Part shown: piece by piece, positions 15,053 to 23,594 of the stretch
Layout of the letters: each line of letters opens with the position of its first letter
Position numbering within the stretch: the stretch's first letter is position 1
Source: Candidatus Methylomirabilota bacterium
GTDB lineage: Bacteria > Methylomirabilota > Methylomirabilia > Rokubacteriales > CSP1-6
Direction: 5' to 3'
Assembly: GCA_036001065.1 (NCBI GenBank)
Contig: DASYUQ010000001.1
Coordinates: forward strand, 1 to 48,908
DNA length: 48,908 bases
Position numbers and translations under genes: made by a program
Notes under the pieces: model-generated
What the model was told of the DNA's origin: nothing
Database searches by the model: none
The model's input: only the letters and a program-made list of their open reading frames with translations

Positions 15053-15976
15053 CTACAGCTTCGGAGCGAGCTCAGAAGCGAATCGCTCGAGGTGGTCGAG
15101 CTCGTCGAAGACCGGATTGAGGAGGATCAGGCGGGCTCCACCGGCCATCACCCGCGCGAGCCCGTCGAGGCACTCCGGCCCGTCGCCCCAGACGGCCGCT
15201 TGCTCGGCCAGCGCGGGCCGGCCGTAGAAAGCGCCGAACCACTCGGCGAGCCGACGACCGGCCCGCCCGCGGTCGCGATCGACCGCGATGTAGACGCGCT
15301 TGCCGATCGGAAAGCGCGCCGGATCGCGTCCGGCCTGGGCGAGCAGTTGGCGGAGCGTTTTCACCTCTTCGGTGAACTGCGCCGTAGAGATCGAGCCGGC
15401 GCCGATGAAGCCGTCGCCCAGCTCGGCGGCGCGTTTGAGCGCGTTGGGATGGTGGGCCCCGAACCAGACGGGTGGGTGCGGCTTCTGCAGCGGCTTCGGC
15501 TCCATCGCCGCGTTCTCGAGCTTCCAGAAGGCGCCCGTGAACGTGACGCGCGGCGCGGTCCAGAGCAGCTTCATCACGCGGATGGACTCGGCGAAGCGCG
15601 CGGCCCGGCGTTCGGCGGTGATGCCGAAGGCGGGATAGATCTTGGCGTTGCCGCCCAGCCCGACGCCGACGATCAGGCGGCCGCCGCTCAGGTGGTCGAG
15701 CGTGGCCAGGCTCTTGGCCAAGTGCACGGGACTGCGGAGCGCCGTGAGCAGAACCGCCGCGCCCAGGCGCAGGCGCTCGGTGACCGCCGCCGCGTAGGCG
15801 AGGAGCTCCACGGGCTCCAGGCTCGGAATTCCTCCGAGGATCTGCTCGACGACCCAGGCGCTCCCGAAGCCGAGGGCCTCGGCGCGGCCGAGGAATTCCC
15901 GGAGGCGCGGCTGATCGATCTGCCCTTCGGGAAACGTCTGGGGAATCGCGACGGCCAGCTCGACGCGCGTGCTCAC
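15053..15976 (-). CDS. LLM-class flavin/F420-dependent oxidoreductase
   Basis: A 307-aa luciferase-like monooxygenase superfamily TIM barrel. Features: GFGSAWVVEQILGG, LRLGAAVLLTALRSPVHLAKSL, DHLSGGRLIVGVGLGGN and KPHPPVWFGAHHPNALKRAAELGDGF, the conserved cofactor-binding pattern of FMN- or F420-using members. It starts at GTG 15976. The substrate is unknown; members oxidise or reduce many small molecules. A second, distinct member lies at 25160-26149. The gene points away from the PPOX-fold gene, with a tandem repeat in between. Confidence 0.87.
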   Translation of the reverse strand: MSTRVELAVAIPQTFPEGQIDQPRLREFLGRAEALGFGSAWVVEQILGGIPSLEPVELLAYAAAVTERLRLGAAVLLTALRSPVHLAKSLATLDHLSGGRLIVGVGLGGNAKIYPAFGITAERRAARFAESIRVMKLLWTAPRVTFTGAFWKLENAAMEPKPLQKPHPPVWFGAHHPNALKRAAELGDGFIGAGSISTAQFTEEVKTLRQLLAQAGRDPARFPIGKRVYIAVDRDRGRAGRRLAEWFGAFYGRPALAEQAAVWGDGPECLDGLARVMAGGARLILLNPVFDELDHLERFASELAPKL

Positions 15977-15995
15977 TCTCGCACCTATTTTTCTA

Positions 15996-16179
15996 TAGGC
16001 TCGCCTCGGACGCCGGGGCCCCAGCCCCTGGCCGCCCTGCGGCTCGCACGACCTTACTTAGGCTCGCCTCGGACGCCGGGGCCCCAGCCCCTGGCCGCCC
16101 TGCGGCTCGCACGACCTTGCTTAGGCTCGCCTCGGACGCCGGGGCCCCAGCCCCTGGCCGCCCTGCGGCTCGCACGACC
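15996..16179. repeat. 63-bp tandem repeat, nearly three units
   Basis: Units start at 15996, 16059 and 16122 (TAGGCTCGCCTCGGACGCC...). They are almost identical, differing at the T-T-A/T-T-G junction, and the third lacks its last bases. Each unit holds the GC-rich palindrome GGGGCCCC. It fills most of the region between two divergent genes. The repeat is open on the minus strand (a 21-aa period rich in Ala, Gly, Pro, Arg), but no start or ribosome site suggests a gene. Confidence 0.9.
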
Positions 16180-16272
16180 ACCGTCGATCACGAGACGCGC
16201 GCATCGTACCATACGTGACCGGCACCTGGTGGCGCAGGCCCACCGGACGTGACTCGAGTGGAGGTCAAGCAC

Positions 16273-16692
16273 ATGAAACGTCGACGACTGACGCCCAGGG
16301 AAACCGCGTTCCTCCAGCGGGAACGGGTCATCCGTGTTGCCACCGTGGGCCGCGACGGCACGCCGTGGGTCGTGCCCGTTTGCCACGCGGTCGAGCGTGG
16401 GGCCATCTACTTCGGCAGCGACAAGGACGGCCGGAAGGTGCGGAACATCGTGAAGACGAAGCGCGTGAGCCTGGTCGCCGACCGCTACAGCGACAACTGG
16501 GGGCGTCTGCGCGGCGTGGCCGTGGCGGGGCGGGGCGAGATCCTCACGCGCGGCCCGGCCTTCGCGCGCGCCGTGCGGCTGCTCTACCGGAAGTACCGGC
16601 AGTACGAGAAGGTGGCGGCGCTCGAGCCCGGGGAGTCCGTCATCGTGCGCGTGCGACCCAGCCAGGTCATGAGCTGGAATTACGCGCAGTGA
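16273..16692 (+). CDS. PPOX-fold (pyridoxamine phosphate oxidase-like) protein
   Basis: A 139-aa split-barrel flavin or F420-binding protein. Seen: RETAFLQRERVIRVATVGRDGTPWVVPV, the usual first strands of the fold, YFGSDKDGRKVRNIVKTKRV (phosphate-binding strand) and the closing PSQVMSWN. Length and motifs fit PPOX-class F420-dependent oxidoreductases. ATG 16273 with GGAGG 8 nt upstream is preferred to the earlier GTG 16249. It lies 39 bp before the first M20 gene and may share its transcript. Confidence 0.82.
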   Translation: MKRRRLTPRETAFLQRERVIRVATVGRDGTPWVVPVCHAVERGAIYFGSDKDGRKVRNIVKTKRVSLVADRYSDNWGRLRGVAVAGRGEILTRGPAFARAVRLLYRKYRQYEKVAALEPGESVIVRVRPSQVMSWNYAQ

Positions 16693-16731
16693 TATAGTGA
16701 GCCCGCCGATCATCACCCCAGGAGAACCCTG

Positions 16732-17901
16732 ATGAGCGCCGTCAAGGACGACATCGCCAAGGCCGTGGACCGCCTGGCCGACGACCTCGAGCGCCTGTCC
16801 CGCAAGATCCACGACAATCCTGAGCTGGGCTACCAGGAGGTGAAGGCGTCCGGCTGGCTGGCCGAGTTCCTGGCCGCCCAGGGCTTCAAGGTGGAGCGCG
16901 GCGTGGCCGGGGTCGAAACGGCGTTCCGGGCGACGATCGAGACGGGCGAGGGACCCACGATCGCCATCCTGTGCGAGTACGACGCCCTTCCCGGCATCGG
17001 CCACGCCTGCGGTCACAACGTGATCGCCGCCGCCGGGGCGGGCGCCGGCGCCGCGCTGGCGGCCCTGAAGCAGCAGCTCCCGCAGGGCCGCATCCAGGTG
17101 GTCGGCACGCCCGCGGAGGAAGGCGGCGGCGGCAAGGTCCGGCTCGTCCACGGCGGGGTCTTCAAGGGCGTGGACGCCGCGATGATGATCCACGGCTGGG
17201 ACAAGTGGATCTCCCACCAGGATCTACTCGGCATCGTGCGGGTGGGCTTCGAGTTCACCGGCCGGGCCGCCCACGCCTCGGCGGACCCCTGGGAGGGCGT
17301 CAACGCGCTCGACGCCGTCATCCAGACCTTCAACAACGTCAGCATGCTCCGCCAGCAGGTGAGGCCCGAGTACCGCATCCACGGCATCATCACGCACGGC
17401 GGCGCCGCGCCGAACATCATCCCGGAGTTCGCGGCCGCGACCTTCTACGTGCGCGCGCCGAAGCTCGACGAGATGTGGGCGCTCCACCGGCGGGTGGTCG
17501 CCGGCGCCGAGGGCGCCGCCAAGGCCACCGGCTGCACGCTCAAGGTCGTCGAGCAGGACAACACCTACGAGCCCATGAAGCGCAACCAGACGCTGCTGGA
17601 CGCCTTCCGGGCGAACATGGCGCGGCTCGGGCTCCTGGAAGCTCCCGCGGTGAAGGACCGGCTGGGCTCGTCCGACGTCGGCAACGTCAGCCAAGTCGTC
17701 CCCACCATCCAGCCGCTCGTCAAGATCGCGCCGGACGGCACGCCCATCCACTCTCGCGCCTTCGAAGCCGCCGCCGTCAGCCCGCTGGCCCGTCAGGGCC
17801 TGCTGGCCGCCGCCAAGGTCATGGCGATGACGGCGCTCGATCTCCTGGCCGAGCCCGGCCTGCTGGCCCGAGCCCACCAGGAGTTCGCGGCGCCGAAATG
17901 A
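16732..17901 (+). CDS. M20 family amidohydrolase, copy 1
   Basis: A 389-aa zinc metallopeptidase-like amidohydrolase of the M20D group (HipO/AbgB-like), which hydrolyses N-acyl or p-aminobenzoyl-type amides. Metal-site motifs: CEYDALPGIGHACGHN (about residues 83-98), GTPAEEGGGGK with the catalytic Glu pair, FTGRAAHASADPWEGVNALDAV for the dimerisation lid, and the terminal PIHSRAFEAAA His. No signal peptide; cytoplasmic. AGGAG lies 9 nt upstream of ATG 16732. Its stop overlaps the start of a homologous gene (ATGA), suggesting a heteromeric enzyme or a recent duplication with shifted substrate. Confidence 0.92.
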   Translation: MSAVKDDIAKAVDRLADDLERLSRKIHDNPELGYQEVKASGWLAEFLAAQGFKVERGVAGVETAFRATIETGEGPTIAILCEYDALPGIGHACGHNVIAAAGAGAGAALAALKQQLPQGRIQVVGTPAEEGGGGKVRLVHGGVFKGVDAAMMIHGWDKWISHQDLLGIVRVGFEFTGRAAHASADPWEGVNALDAVIQTFNNVSMLRQQVRPEYRIHGIITHGGAAPNIIPEFAAATFYVRAPKLDEMWALHRRVVAGAEGAAKATGCTLKVVEQDNTYEPMKRNQTLLDAFRANMARLGLLEAPAVKDRLGSSDVGNVSQVVPTIQPLVKIAPDGTPIHSRAFEAAAVSPLARQGLLAAAKVMAMTALDLLAEPGLLARAHQEFAAPK

Positions 17902-19115
17902 GCGCTCCTGTGTCAACCCAAACGTCCGCCGACTCCATCAAGCCCAAGATCGCCGAGGCGGTTGATCGCCTCGCCGACCAGCTGGAAGCCCTATCGCACC
18001 AGATCCACGACCATCCCGAGCTCGCGTTCAAGGAGGAGAAGGCCCACGCCTGGCTCACCGAGTTCCTCGAAAAGCAGGGCGTGCGCGTCGAGCGCGGCGT
18101 CGGCGGCCTGCCGACCGCCTTCCGGGCGACCCTCCCCGGGACCGGGGCGGGGCCCACCATCGCCATCCTGTGCGAGTACGACGCGTTGCCCGGCATCGGG
18201 CATGCCTGCGGCCACAACGTCATCGCCACCGCCGGCGCCGGGGCCGGCGCGGCGCTGGCGCGCGCGCTGGGGACGCTGCCGTTCCCCGGTCAGATCCAGG
18301 TGATCGGCACGCCGGCGGAGGAAGGCGGCGCGGGAAAGGTGAAGCTGCTGGAGGCGGGCGTGTTCCGAGGCGTGGACGCCGCGATGATGATCCACGGCCG
18401 CTGCGGCACCCGGGTCTGGCGTCCAAGCCTGGGCATCATCAAGGTCGAGGCCGAATTCTTCGGCAAGGCGGCCCATGCCTCGTCCTGGCCGTGGCGCGGC
18501 GTGAACGCGCTGAACGCGGTCATCCAGCTCTTCGTGGCCATGGACGCGATGCGCCAGCAGCTCCGTCCCGACGCGCGCGTGCACGGCATCATCAGCCAGG
18601 GCGGGGCCCAGCCCAACATCATTCCCGAATACGCGAGCGCGGAGTTTTACCTGCGCTCGCTGGACAAGGCGTACTGCTACGAGTTGCTCCGCCGCTTCCA
18701 GGCCTGCTGCGAGGGCGCCGCGGCGGCGACGGGCTGCCAGGTGAAGGTGACCCCGGAGCCCACCGTTCACGAGCCGCTCAAGCCGAACGTCACGATGGCG
18801 CGTCTGTTCGCCAGGAACCTCGAGCTGATCGACTGCCCGGAGGATCCCGAGGACGGCCAGGCCGGCTACGGCTCGACCGACTGCGGCAACGTCAGCCAGG
18901 TCATCCCCACGATCCATCCCTACGTCCGGATCTCGCCGGACGGTGTGCCAGGCCACTCGCGCGAGTTCGCCGAGTGGGCGCGCTCGCCGCTGGCCCGCGC
19001 CGGGATGCTGGCCGGGGCCAAGGCGCTGGCGATGACGGCCCTCGATCTGCTGGCCTCGCCCCCCGTCCTCCACCAGGCCCAGGAAGACTTCTCACGCGGA
19101 GGAGGCATGTCATGA
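17898..19115 (+). CDS. M20 family amidohydrolase, copy 2
   Basis: A 405-aa paralogue of the preceding protein, sharing the same order of motifs: CEYDALPGIGHACGHN, GTPAEEGGAGK, FGKAAHASSWPWRGVNALNAV, GGAQPNIIPEYA and PGHSREFAEWA. It differs by a short insertion before YGSTDCGNVSQ (acidic, E-D-P-E-D). The shared 16-residue metal motif shows a gene duplication in place, as in AbgA/AbgB-type two-subunit amidohydrolases; that comparison is inference. It starts within the stop of copy 1 (ATGA), and its own stop overlaps the start of the superoxide dismutase gene (ATGA). Confidence 0.92.
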   Translation: MSAPVSTQTSADSIKPKIAEAVDRLADQLEALSHQIHDHPELAFKEEKAHAWLTEFLEKQGVRVERGVGGLPTAFRATLPGTGAGPTIAILCEYDALPGIGHACGHNVIATAGAGAGAALARALGTLPFPGQIQVIGTPAEEGGAGKVKLLEAGVFRGVDAAMMIHGRCGTRVWRPSLGIIKVEAEFFGKAAHASSWPWRGVNALNAVIQLFVAMDAMRQQLRPDARVHGIISQGGAQPNIIPEYASAEFYLRSLDKAYCYELLRRFQACCEGAAAATGCQVKVTPEPTVHEPLKPNVTMARLFARNLELIDCPEDPEDGQAGYGSTDCGNVSQVIPTIHPYVRISPDGVPGHSREFAEWARSPLARAGMLAGAKALAMTALDLLASPPVLHQAQEDFSRGGGMS

Positions 19116-19690
19116 CAGCGCTGAGCCTGCTGGCCGTCCTCTCGCTCCTCGCCGCCGGCTGCGCGGGCATGATGCAGCCCACAGTTGCGACCGCGACCGC
19201 GCAGCTCAAGAATGCCACCGGCGACGTGGTCGGCACCGCCACCTTCACCGAGGTCAGCGGCGGCGTGCGCATCGTGCTGGAGACGCGCGGCCTGCCGGCG
19301 GGCGAGAAGGGTGTGCACATCCACGAGGTCGGCCAGTGCGACCCGCCGGCGTTCACCTCGGCGGGCGGGCACTTCAATCCCGGCAAGCGGCAGCACGGGC
19401 TGCAGAATCCCCAGGGGCCGCACGCCGGCGATCTACCGAACATCACCATCGCCGCCGACGGCACCGGTCGCCTGGAGACCACGACGAACCGCGTCACGCT
19501 GAGTGGCGGCGACACCTGGCTCCTCGACGCCGACGGCAGCGCCCTGGTCGTCCACGCGGCGCCGGACGACTTCAAGACGGACCCCACCGGCAACAGCGGC
19601 GCGCGGATCGCCTGCGGCGTGATCGGTCGCGGCCAGTCCGCGTCGCGCCCGGAGCCGCCCCGGGCGCGACCCCTGATGGGCGGGTACTAG
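19112..19690 (+). CDS. sodC: Cu/Zn superoxide dismutase lipoprotein
   Basis: A 192-aa protein that converts superoxide to peroxide and oxygen in the periplasm. It has a lipoprotein signal with lipobox LLAAGC (Cys17). Copper ligands are H69, H71, H87 and H148; zinc ligands are H87, H95, H104 and D107 (GGHFNP...HAGDLPN). The disulfide Cys76 and the Cys in ARIACGVIG are present. All metal residues are intact, so it should be active. It starts inside the stop of M20 copy 2 (ATGA), an unusual coupling of an antioxidant lipoprotein to cytoplasmic amidohydrolases. The stop lies 4 nt past the end of the convergent thioesterase gene. Confidence 0.95.
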   Translation: MTALSLLAVLSLLAAGCAGMMQPTVATATAQLKNATGDVVGTATFTEVSGGVRIVLETRGLPAGEKGVHIHEVGQCDPPAFTSAGGHFNPGKRQHGLQNPQGPHAGDLPNITIAADGTGRLETTTNRVTLSGGDTWLLDADGSALVVHAAPDDFKTDPTGNSGARIACGVIGRGQSASRPEPPRARPLMGGY

Positions 19691-20100
19691 GCGTCCGGTC
19701 GGAGGTACGTCACCGTGTGGTGCGTCAGCAGTCGCCCCTGGCTAGCCACGCACTCCGCGACGCCATAGATCATGCGCCGTCCCAGCTTGAGGATCCTGGC
19801 CGTGCAGAGGAAGTCCTCGCGCCGGGCGGGGCTGAGAAACGTCGTCTTCAGCTCGGCGGTGACCGACCGGTCGTCCGGCCCCAGCCTCGTCGCGATCGCG
19901 AGCCACATGGCGATGTCCGCCGCCGCCATGAAGGCCGGCCCGCCGACGAGTCCCCCGGGCCGCTCGAGACCGGCCCGGAACGGGACCTGCACGGTGCACT
20001 CGCCGTCCCCAAAGGCGTGAAGCCTGAAGTCGTAGTCGCGGGCAAAGACCGCCTGCGCCATCAACTCCCGCAGCTCACCCTCGGTCGCGGCGAGCGTCAC
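19687..20100 (-). CDS. PaaI-type thioesterase (hotdog fold)
   Basis: A 137-aa hotdog-fold protein, probably hydrolysing an acyl-CoA. Seen: RPGGLVGGPAFMAAADIAMWLA (the central helix with the family Gly and Asp), DDRSVTAELKTTFLSPAR and the final VTYL strand. GTG 20100 overlaps the stop of the DinB-fold gene (GTGA), which supports that start. Convergent with sodC. Substrate unknown. Confidence 0.8.
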   Translation of the reverse strand: MTLAATEGELRELMAQAVFARDYDFRLHAFGDGECTVQVPFRAGLERPGGLVGGPAFMAAADIAMWLAIATRLGPDDRSVTAELKTTFLSPARREDFLCTARILKLGRRMIYGVAECVASQGRLLTHHTVTYLRPDA

Positions 20101-20666
20101 AGGGCCGCCCGGACCTTCTTGGCCTGGTTGAGATGATCGAGCGCGTGCAGGCGCCAGACGATGGCGTACGCCTTCCAGTCCAGCTCCTCCACCCAGTGGA
20201 GCGGGACCAATTCCCCCCCGTCGCGCGGCACGTTGACGACCATGACCAGCGGCGCCCGAGCCTCGGTCTGGAAGTCCTCGCGGACGCGGGCGAGCGTGTC
20301 GACGATGTCGCCATGGACGCGTTTCAGCTCGCTGCGCAGCCACGGCCACGGGCGCAGCAGGGGCGCCTTGGACTGGAGGCTGGCCGGGATCGGCTCCCCC
20401 GGCGGGCGCTGGCCAGCCAGCAAGCAACGCAGCTCGTCCAGCCCAGGCCGGTGCGTCTCCACGAGATGGTCGACGACCTCCTGGATCGTCCACTCGCCGG
20501 CGATCGGGCGGCGCGCGACCATCTCGGGCGGGACCGAATCCAGGAAGCTCTCCAGCGCCGCGAAGGCCGCGGCGACGCGCTCCTGGATGGCCGACGGCGC
20601 CACCAGCGTCCCCCGTGCTCGCAGGTACTCGCGCGCCTTCTGCCGAGCCTCGGCCTCGTGATCCAT
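20097..20666 (-). CDS. DinB-fold (DinB/YfiT-like) protein
   Basis: A 189-aa four-helix-bundle protein of the DinB superfamily. It shows the usual histidines for a metal site: EWTIQEVVDHLVETH and a C-terminal RLHALDHLNQ. Family members include thiol-dependent S-transferases; the reaction here is unknown. ATG 20666 has AAGGAGGGG 5 nt upstream. It lies between the TetR-type regulator and the thioesterase and is probably co-transcribed with both. Confidence 0.8.
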   Translation of the reverse strand: MDHEAEARQKAREYLRARGTLVAPSAIQERVAAAFAALESFLDSVPPEMVARRPIAGEWTIQEVVDHLVETHRPGLDELRCLLAGQRPPGEPIPASLQSKAPLLRPWPWLRSELKRVHGDIVDTLARVREDFQTEARAPLVMVVNVPRDGGELVPLHWVEELDWKAYAIVWRLHALDHLNQAKKVRAAL

Positions 20667-20692
20667 GGACCCCTCCTTCTTCGTCGGACCCG

Positions 20693-21340
20693 TCAACGAG
20701 CGAGATACCGCTCGAGGGCCTCCTCGCAGAACCGTGCCGCCGCGCCGACGCTGAACGCCTTGGGATCGAACGTGAGCTGGAGCGCGACGCCGTCGAGCAG
20801 GCCCAGGACGACCGCGGCGGCCTGGGCCGCGCCGACGCGCCGGTACCGTCTCGTCCGGATCCCCTGGGCGACCAGCGCGGCGAGGAGCCTCCGCAGCCGG
20901 ATGTAGAGCTCCGCGTTGATGGCGCGCAGCCGCCTGTCGTGCATCATCTCGCCCCAGAACTCGACGAAGACGATCCAGACCTCGCGCGCCTCCACGGCCG
21001 CCTCCAGGCTCGCGCGGATGAGCGCGCGCAACCGCCCCCGGGGGTCCGCGCCGCTTCGGGCCTGGGCCGCCGCCACCCGCCGGTCGAGGTCGGCCATCAC
21101 CGTCTGCAGCGCGGCCACCAGGATCGCCCGCTTGTCGGCGAAGTAGTAGTGCAGGATCCCCTGGCTCACCCGCGCCTCGCGGCTCACCTTCTTCATGGTG
21201 AGGCCCGAATACCCTTCGCGGGCCAGGCACCGGATGGTCGCGCGCACGATCTGCTCGCGCCGCAGCGGAGCGACGCCGACTTTCGGGCTCAGGGAAACCG
21301 TCTCCTTCGGGTATGGGCTGTTTCTTGATTGGCCGACCAA
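20693..21340 (-). CDS. TetR family transcriptional regulator
   Basis: A repressor-type protein with an N-terminal helix-turn-helix: REQIVRATIRCLAREGYSGL, then KVSREARVSQGILHYYFADK, the classic TetR recognition helix. A ligand domain follows with the EVWIVFVEFWGEM and LGLLDGVALQL helices seen in BetI-like members. No ATG or GTG opens the frame: TTG 21340 lies within a predicted operator and upstream of the predicted transcription start, so translation may begin at CTG 21292 (AAGGAG 9 nt before). It probably controls itself and the DinB/thioesterase genes downstream. Confidence 0.85.
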   Translation of the reverse strand: MVGQSRNSPYPKETVSLSPKVGVAPLRREQIVRATIRCLAREGYSGLTMKKVSREARVSQGILHYYFADKRAILVAALQTVMADLDRRVAAAQARSGADPRGRLRALIRASLEAAVEAREVWIVFVEFWGEMMHDRRLRAINAELYIRLRRLLAALVAQGIRTRRYRRVGAAQAAAVVLGLLDGVALQLTFDPKAFSVGAAARFCEEALERYLAR

Positions 21341-21369
21341 TTATGTGCGATCGGCGCCGCGTTGGGCAA
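21328..21369 (-). promoter_or_regulatory. Promoter and palindromic operator of the TetR gene
   Basis: On the minus strand: TTGCCC (21369-21364), 18-bp spacer, CATAAT (21345-21340). The near-perfect palindrome ATTGGTCGGCCAAT (21341-21328) covers the expected transcription start. This is the arrangement expected for TetR autorepression. Confidence 0.5.
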
Positions 21370-21478
21370 GGCTCGTTTTCGGAAACGGGCTTACAGTCAG
21401 GCGAACAAGCCGGCGAGCGTGGTGCGGACGTCACCGCGATCGAGAACTTCCACGTAGGCGATCCCGCCGTTCACGCCA

Positions 21479-21887
21479 TCAGCGGCGGGGCCCGTCGCCG
21501 GGCGCCGTGGGGATCTGGATGAGGGCACGGCGCTGCCGCCCATCGTGTACTGGGGCAGCCGGCCGTCTCCGCGCGCCAGGTACTACTGCTGGATCAGCGC
21601 CGGCGTCAGCGAGGAAGCGACCTTGGCGTTGTAGGCGGCCTCGGCTCGCCCTTGAGGCGCAGCGCCTCGGCCACCCCGCGCGCCTCCTCGCGGGCGGCAT
21701 CGCCCTTGCCCTTGGCCGCCATGATCTCCGCCTGGCGCTGGGCCTGGATCAGCTCGTACCGCTGCTGCTCCGCCTTCTGCTCCTCGATCTGCTTGGCCTC
21801 GATCGCCTTTTCGTAGGCCGGATCGGGGCGGATGTTGGCCAGCGAGGCCTCCTTCAGCTCGACGCCGTACTTCGCCAGCCACGTCGC
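21479..21887 (-). pseudogene. SPFH/prohibitin-like C-terminal remnant
   Basis: Starts in the same frame right after the stop of the ThyX-like gene with ATWLAKYGVELKEASLANI and a long charged helix (EAKQIEEQKAEQQRYELIQ, EIMAAKGKGDAAREE) typical of prohibitin/stomatin C-termini. A one-base deletion near 21646 shifts AEAAYNAKVASSLTPALIQQ to another frame, a TAG follows (21585-21583), and a further shift precedes LIQIPTAPGDG. The SPFH domain itself is absent. Non-functional remnant. Confidence 0.75.
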
Positions 21888-23483
21888 TCACTGCTGCGCG
21901 CGGCGGCGCTCGGCCGCGCGCTCCGCCTCCAGGCGCTCGAGCGCCACCGCGGAGTGGTCCGCGAAGGTCATGGCCGCGGCGATGGCGCGGTGGCCCGCGC
22001 GCTCCGCGATCAACCGGTGCATCGCCTGACAGATGCGGCGGTACGACGGATGCCCCTGGGGGGCGCTGCGCAGCTCAATCACGTGCATCGCCTCGCGGGC
22101 GTTCATCTCCATGTAGAAGCGGACGCGGTAGGCCATGGACACGGCGTAGGAGGCGACGTCGGGCAGGCCGGCGGCGGCGAGGGCGTCGTGCAGCGTGGCG
22201 GCCTCGTCCATGACGCGCGCCCAGTCCCCGCGCCCGCCCGCCTCCTCGACGGCGGCCGGTATCAGGTAGCCGTGGCGCGGCGTGAGGCGCTGCCACTCGA
22301 GCGAGAGCAGGCGATGGCGCTGCAGATCGCGGAAGGCGCCGTAATCGCCCAGGATGTCGAAGCGGTAGGACGTCCGCTCGAAGGCGCGGCCCGGCCGGTG
22401 GCGGCGGTTACGGCGCTTGCCGACGTACGCGGTCAGCACGGCCAGACGTTCCTCGTGCGTCATCTTCCGGGCGGCGGCGAGGAGCTGATCGTCGGGCAGC
22501 GCCGCCGCGGCGTAGAGCGCGGCGGCGACCACCTTCACCTCGCCCTCGGGATCGAAGTCGCTCAGCGTCACCTCGTCGCGGGGTTCCGTCTGCATGCCCT
22601 CCAGGAGGCGCTCCGCCACCTCCCGGACGGCCTGGCGCGTCTCCGCCAGATAGGCGGACCAGACGCCGCCCCGCTCCGGGTTGTCCACGCGCCGCAGGAA
22701 CGCCGGGATGACCTTGCGCAGCTCCGTCAGCATGAGGTCGGCGTACGCCCGCACTTCGGCCAGCGGGTGCGTGCGCATGCGGAGCAGGAGCTGCTCGTAG
22801 GCCTGTCCGGTGCCGTAGATCCCGACATTGGAGATCGTCGCCGCCGGCAGGAGCCCGCGCAGGGTGTCCAGCGCCTTGGCCCGGATGCTCAGGCGATGCA
22901 CCTGCTCGGAATCGCCCTCGGCCCGCGGAAACCGCGCCGCGTAGAAGTCGCGCAGGCGCGGCAGCCAGGCGCAGTAGGTCTCAAAGGCGCGGTCGAGCGT
23001 CGCTACATAGCGCTCGCGCAGCGCGCCCGGGAGCTCGGCGGGCACGTGGTACCGGTAGCGGCCGCCGGGGCGGTCGTCGTAGGGGACGTAGCGCGTGGAT
23101 TGCTCGAGATAGGCCATGAGGCGGCCCCACTCCAGCACCTTGGTCAGGATGTTCGACGCGCCCTCACAGGCCAGGTGCACGCCGCCGAGCTGGGCCACCG
23201 AGTCGTCGCCGTACTCGACGAAGACCCGCTCGTAGAGCTGCTCGGCGCGCGCGGTACCGACCTCGCCGGCGCTGGGCCGACCGGCCGCCGGCGGCGCCAG
23301 GCCCGCGGTGAGGAACTCGTCGAGGAACAGCCGGCGGAGCGACTTCGGCGACCGCGAGTACCGCGCGAAGAGCGCGCCCTTGACGACCTCGGGCAGATTG
23401 GTCAGGGCGAAGACGGGCCCATCGAGATTGGTGAAGTACGGCGCGAGCGCGGCCCGCTCCCCCGGCGTGAACGCCTCCGGCAT
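21888..23483 (-). CDS. thyX: ThyX-like FAD-dependent thymidylate synthase, long form
   Basis: At 531 aa it is about twice the classical flavin-dependent thymidylate synthase, and appears to hold two ThyX-like halves. The N-half has LARYSRSPKSL-type sequence, YGDDSVAQLGGVHLACEG and EWGRLMAYLEQSTRYVPYD. The C-half has ERTSYRFDILGDYGAFRDLQRHRLLS, carrying the RHR of the ThyX motif, and FYMEMNAREAMHVIELR. Family function is dUMP methylation using methylene-tetrahydrofolate and FADH2. Whether the long form does this is uncertain because the R-H-R-x7-S motif is only partly kept. ATG 23483. The SPFH remnant follows in the same frame. Confidence 0.75.
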   Translation of the reverse strand: MPEAFTPGERAALAPYFTNLDGPVFALTNLPEVVKGALFARYSRSPKSLRRLFLDEFLTAGLAPPAAGRPSAGEVGTARAEQLYERVFVEYGDDSVAQLGGVHLACEGASNILTKVLEWGRLMAYLEQSTRYVPYDDRPGGRYRYHVPAELPGALRERYVATLDRAFETYCAWLPRLRDFYAARFPRAEGDSEQVHRLSIRAKALDTLRGLLPAATISNVGIYGTGQAYEQLLLRMRTHPLAEVRAYADLMLTELRKVIPAFLRRVDNPERGGVWSAYLAETRQAVREVAERLLEGMQTEPRDEVTLSDFDPEGEVKVVAAALYAAAALPDDQLLAAARKMTHEERLAVLTAYVGKRRNRRHRPGRAFERTSYRFDILGDYGAFRDLQRHRLLSLEWQRLTPRHGYLIPAAVEEAGGRGDWARVMDEAATLHDALAAAGLPDVASYAVSMAYRVRFYMEMNAREAMHVIELRSAPQGHPSYRRICQAMHRLIAERAGHRAIAAAMTFADHSAVALERLEAERAAERRRAQQ

Positions 23484-23594
23484 CCCCTGCGATATTACCC
23501 GAACCGTCCCGCGCCGGCGTGAAAACGCTCGCCACCGCCAACCCGGCGCCCGGGAGCGACTCCCGGGCGTCCGGCGACGTCGCGGTGAGCGACG

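Noticed and set aside
15996-16179. CRISPR array
   Set aside because: The 63-bp units are contiguous with no variable spacers and no cas genes nearby.
21888-21890. ThyX TGA followed by an in-frame SPFH sequence, read as a second selenocysteine read-through
   Set aside because: The following sequence is a decayed fragment with a frameshift and TAG, there is no redox motif, and the ThyX-like protein ends naturally.
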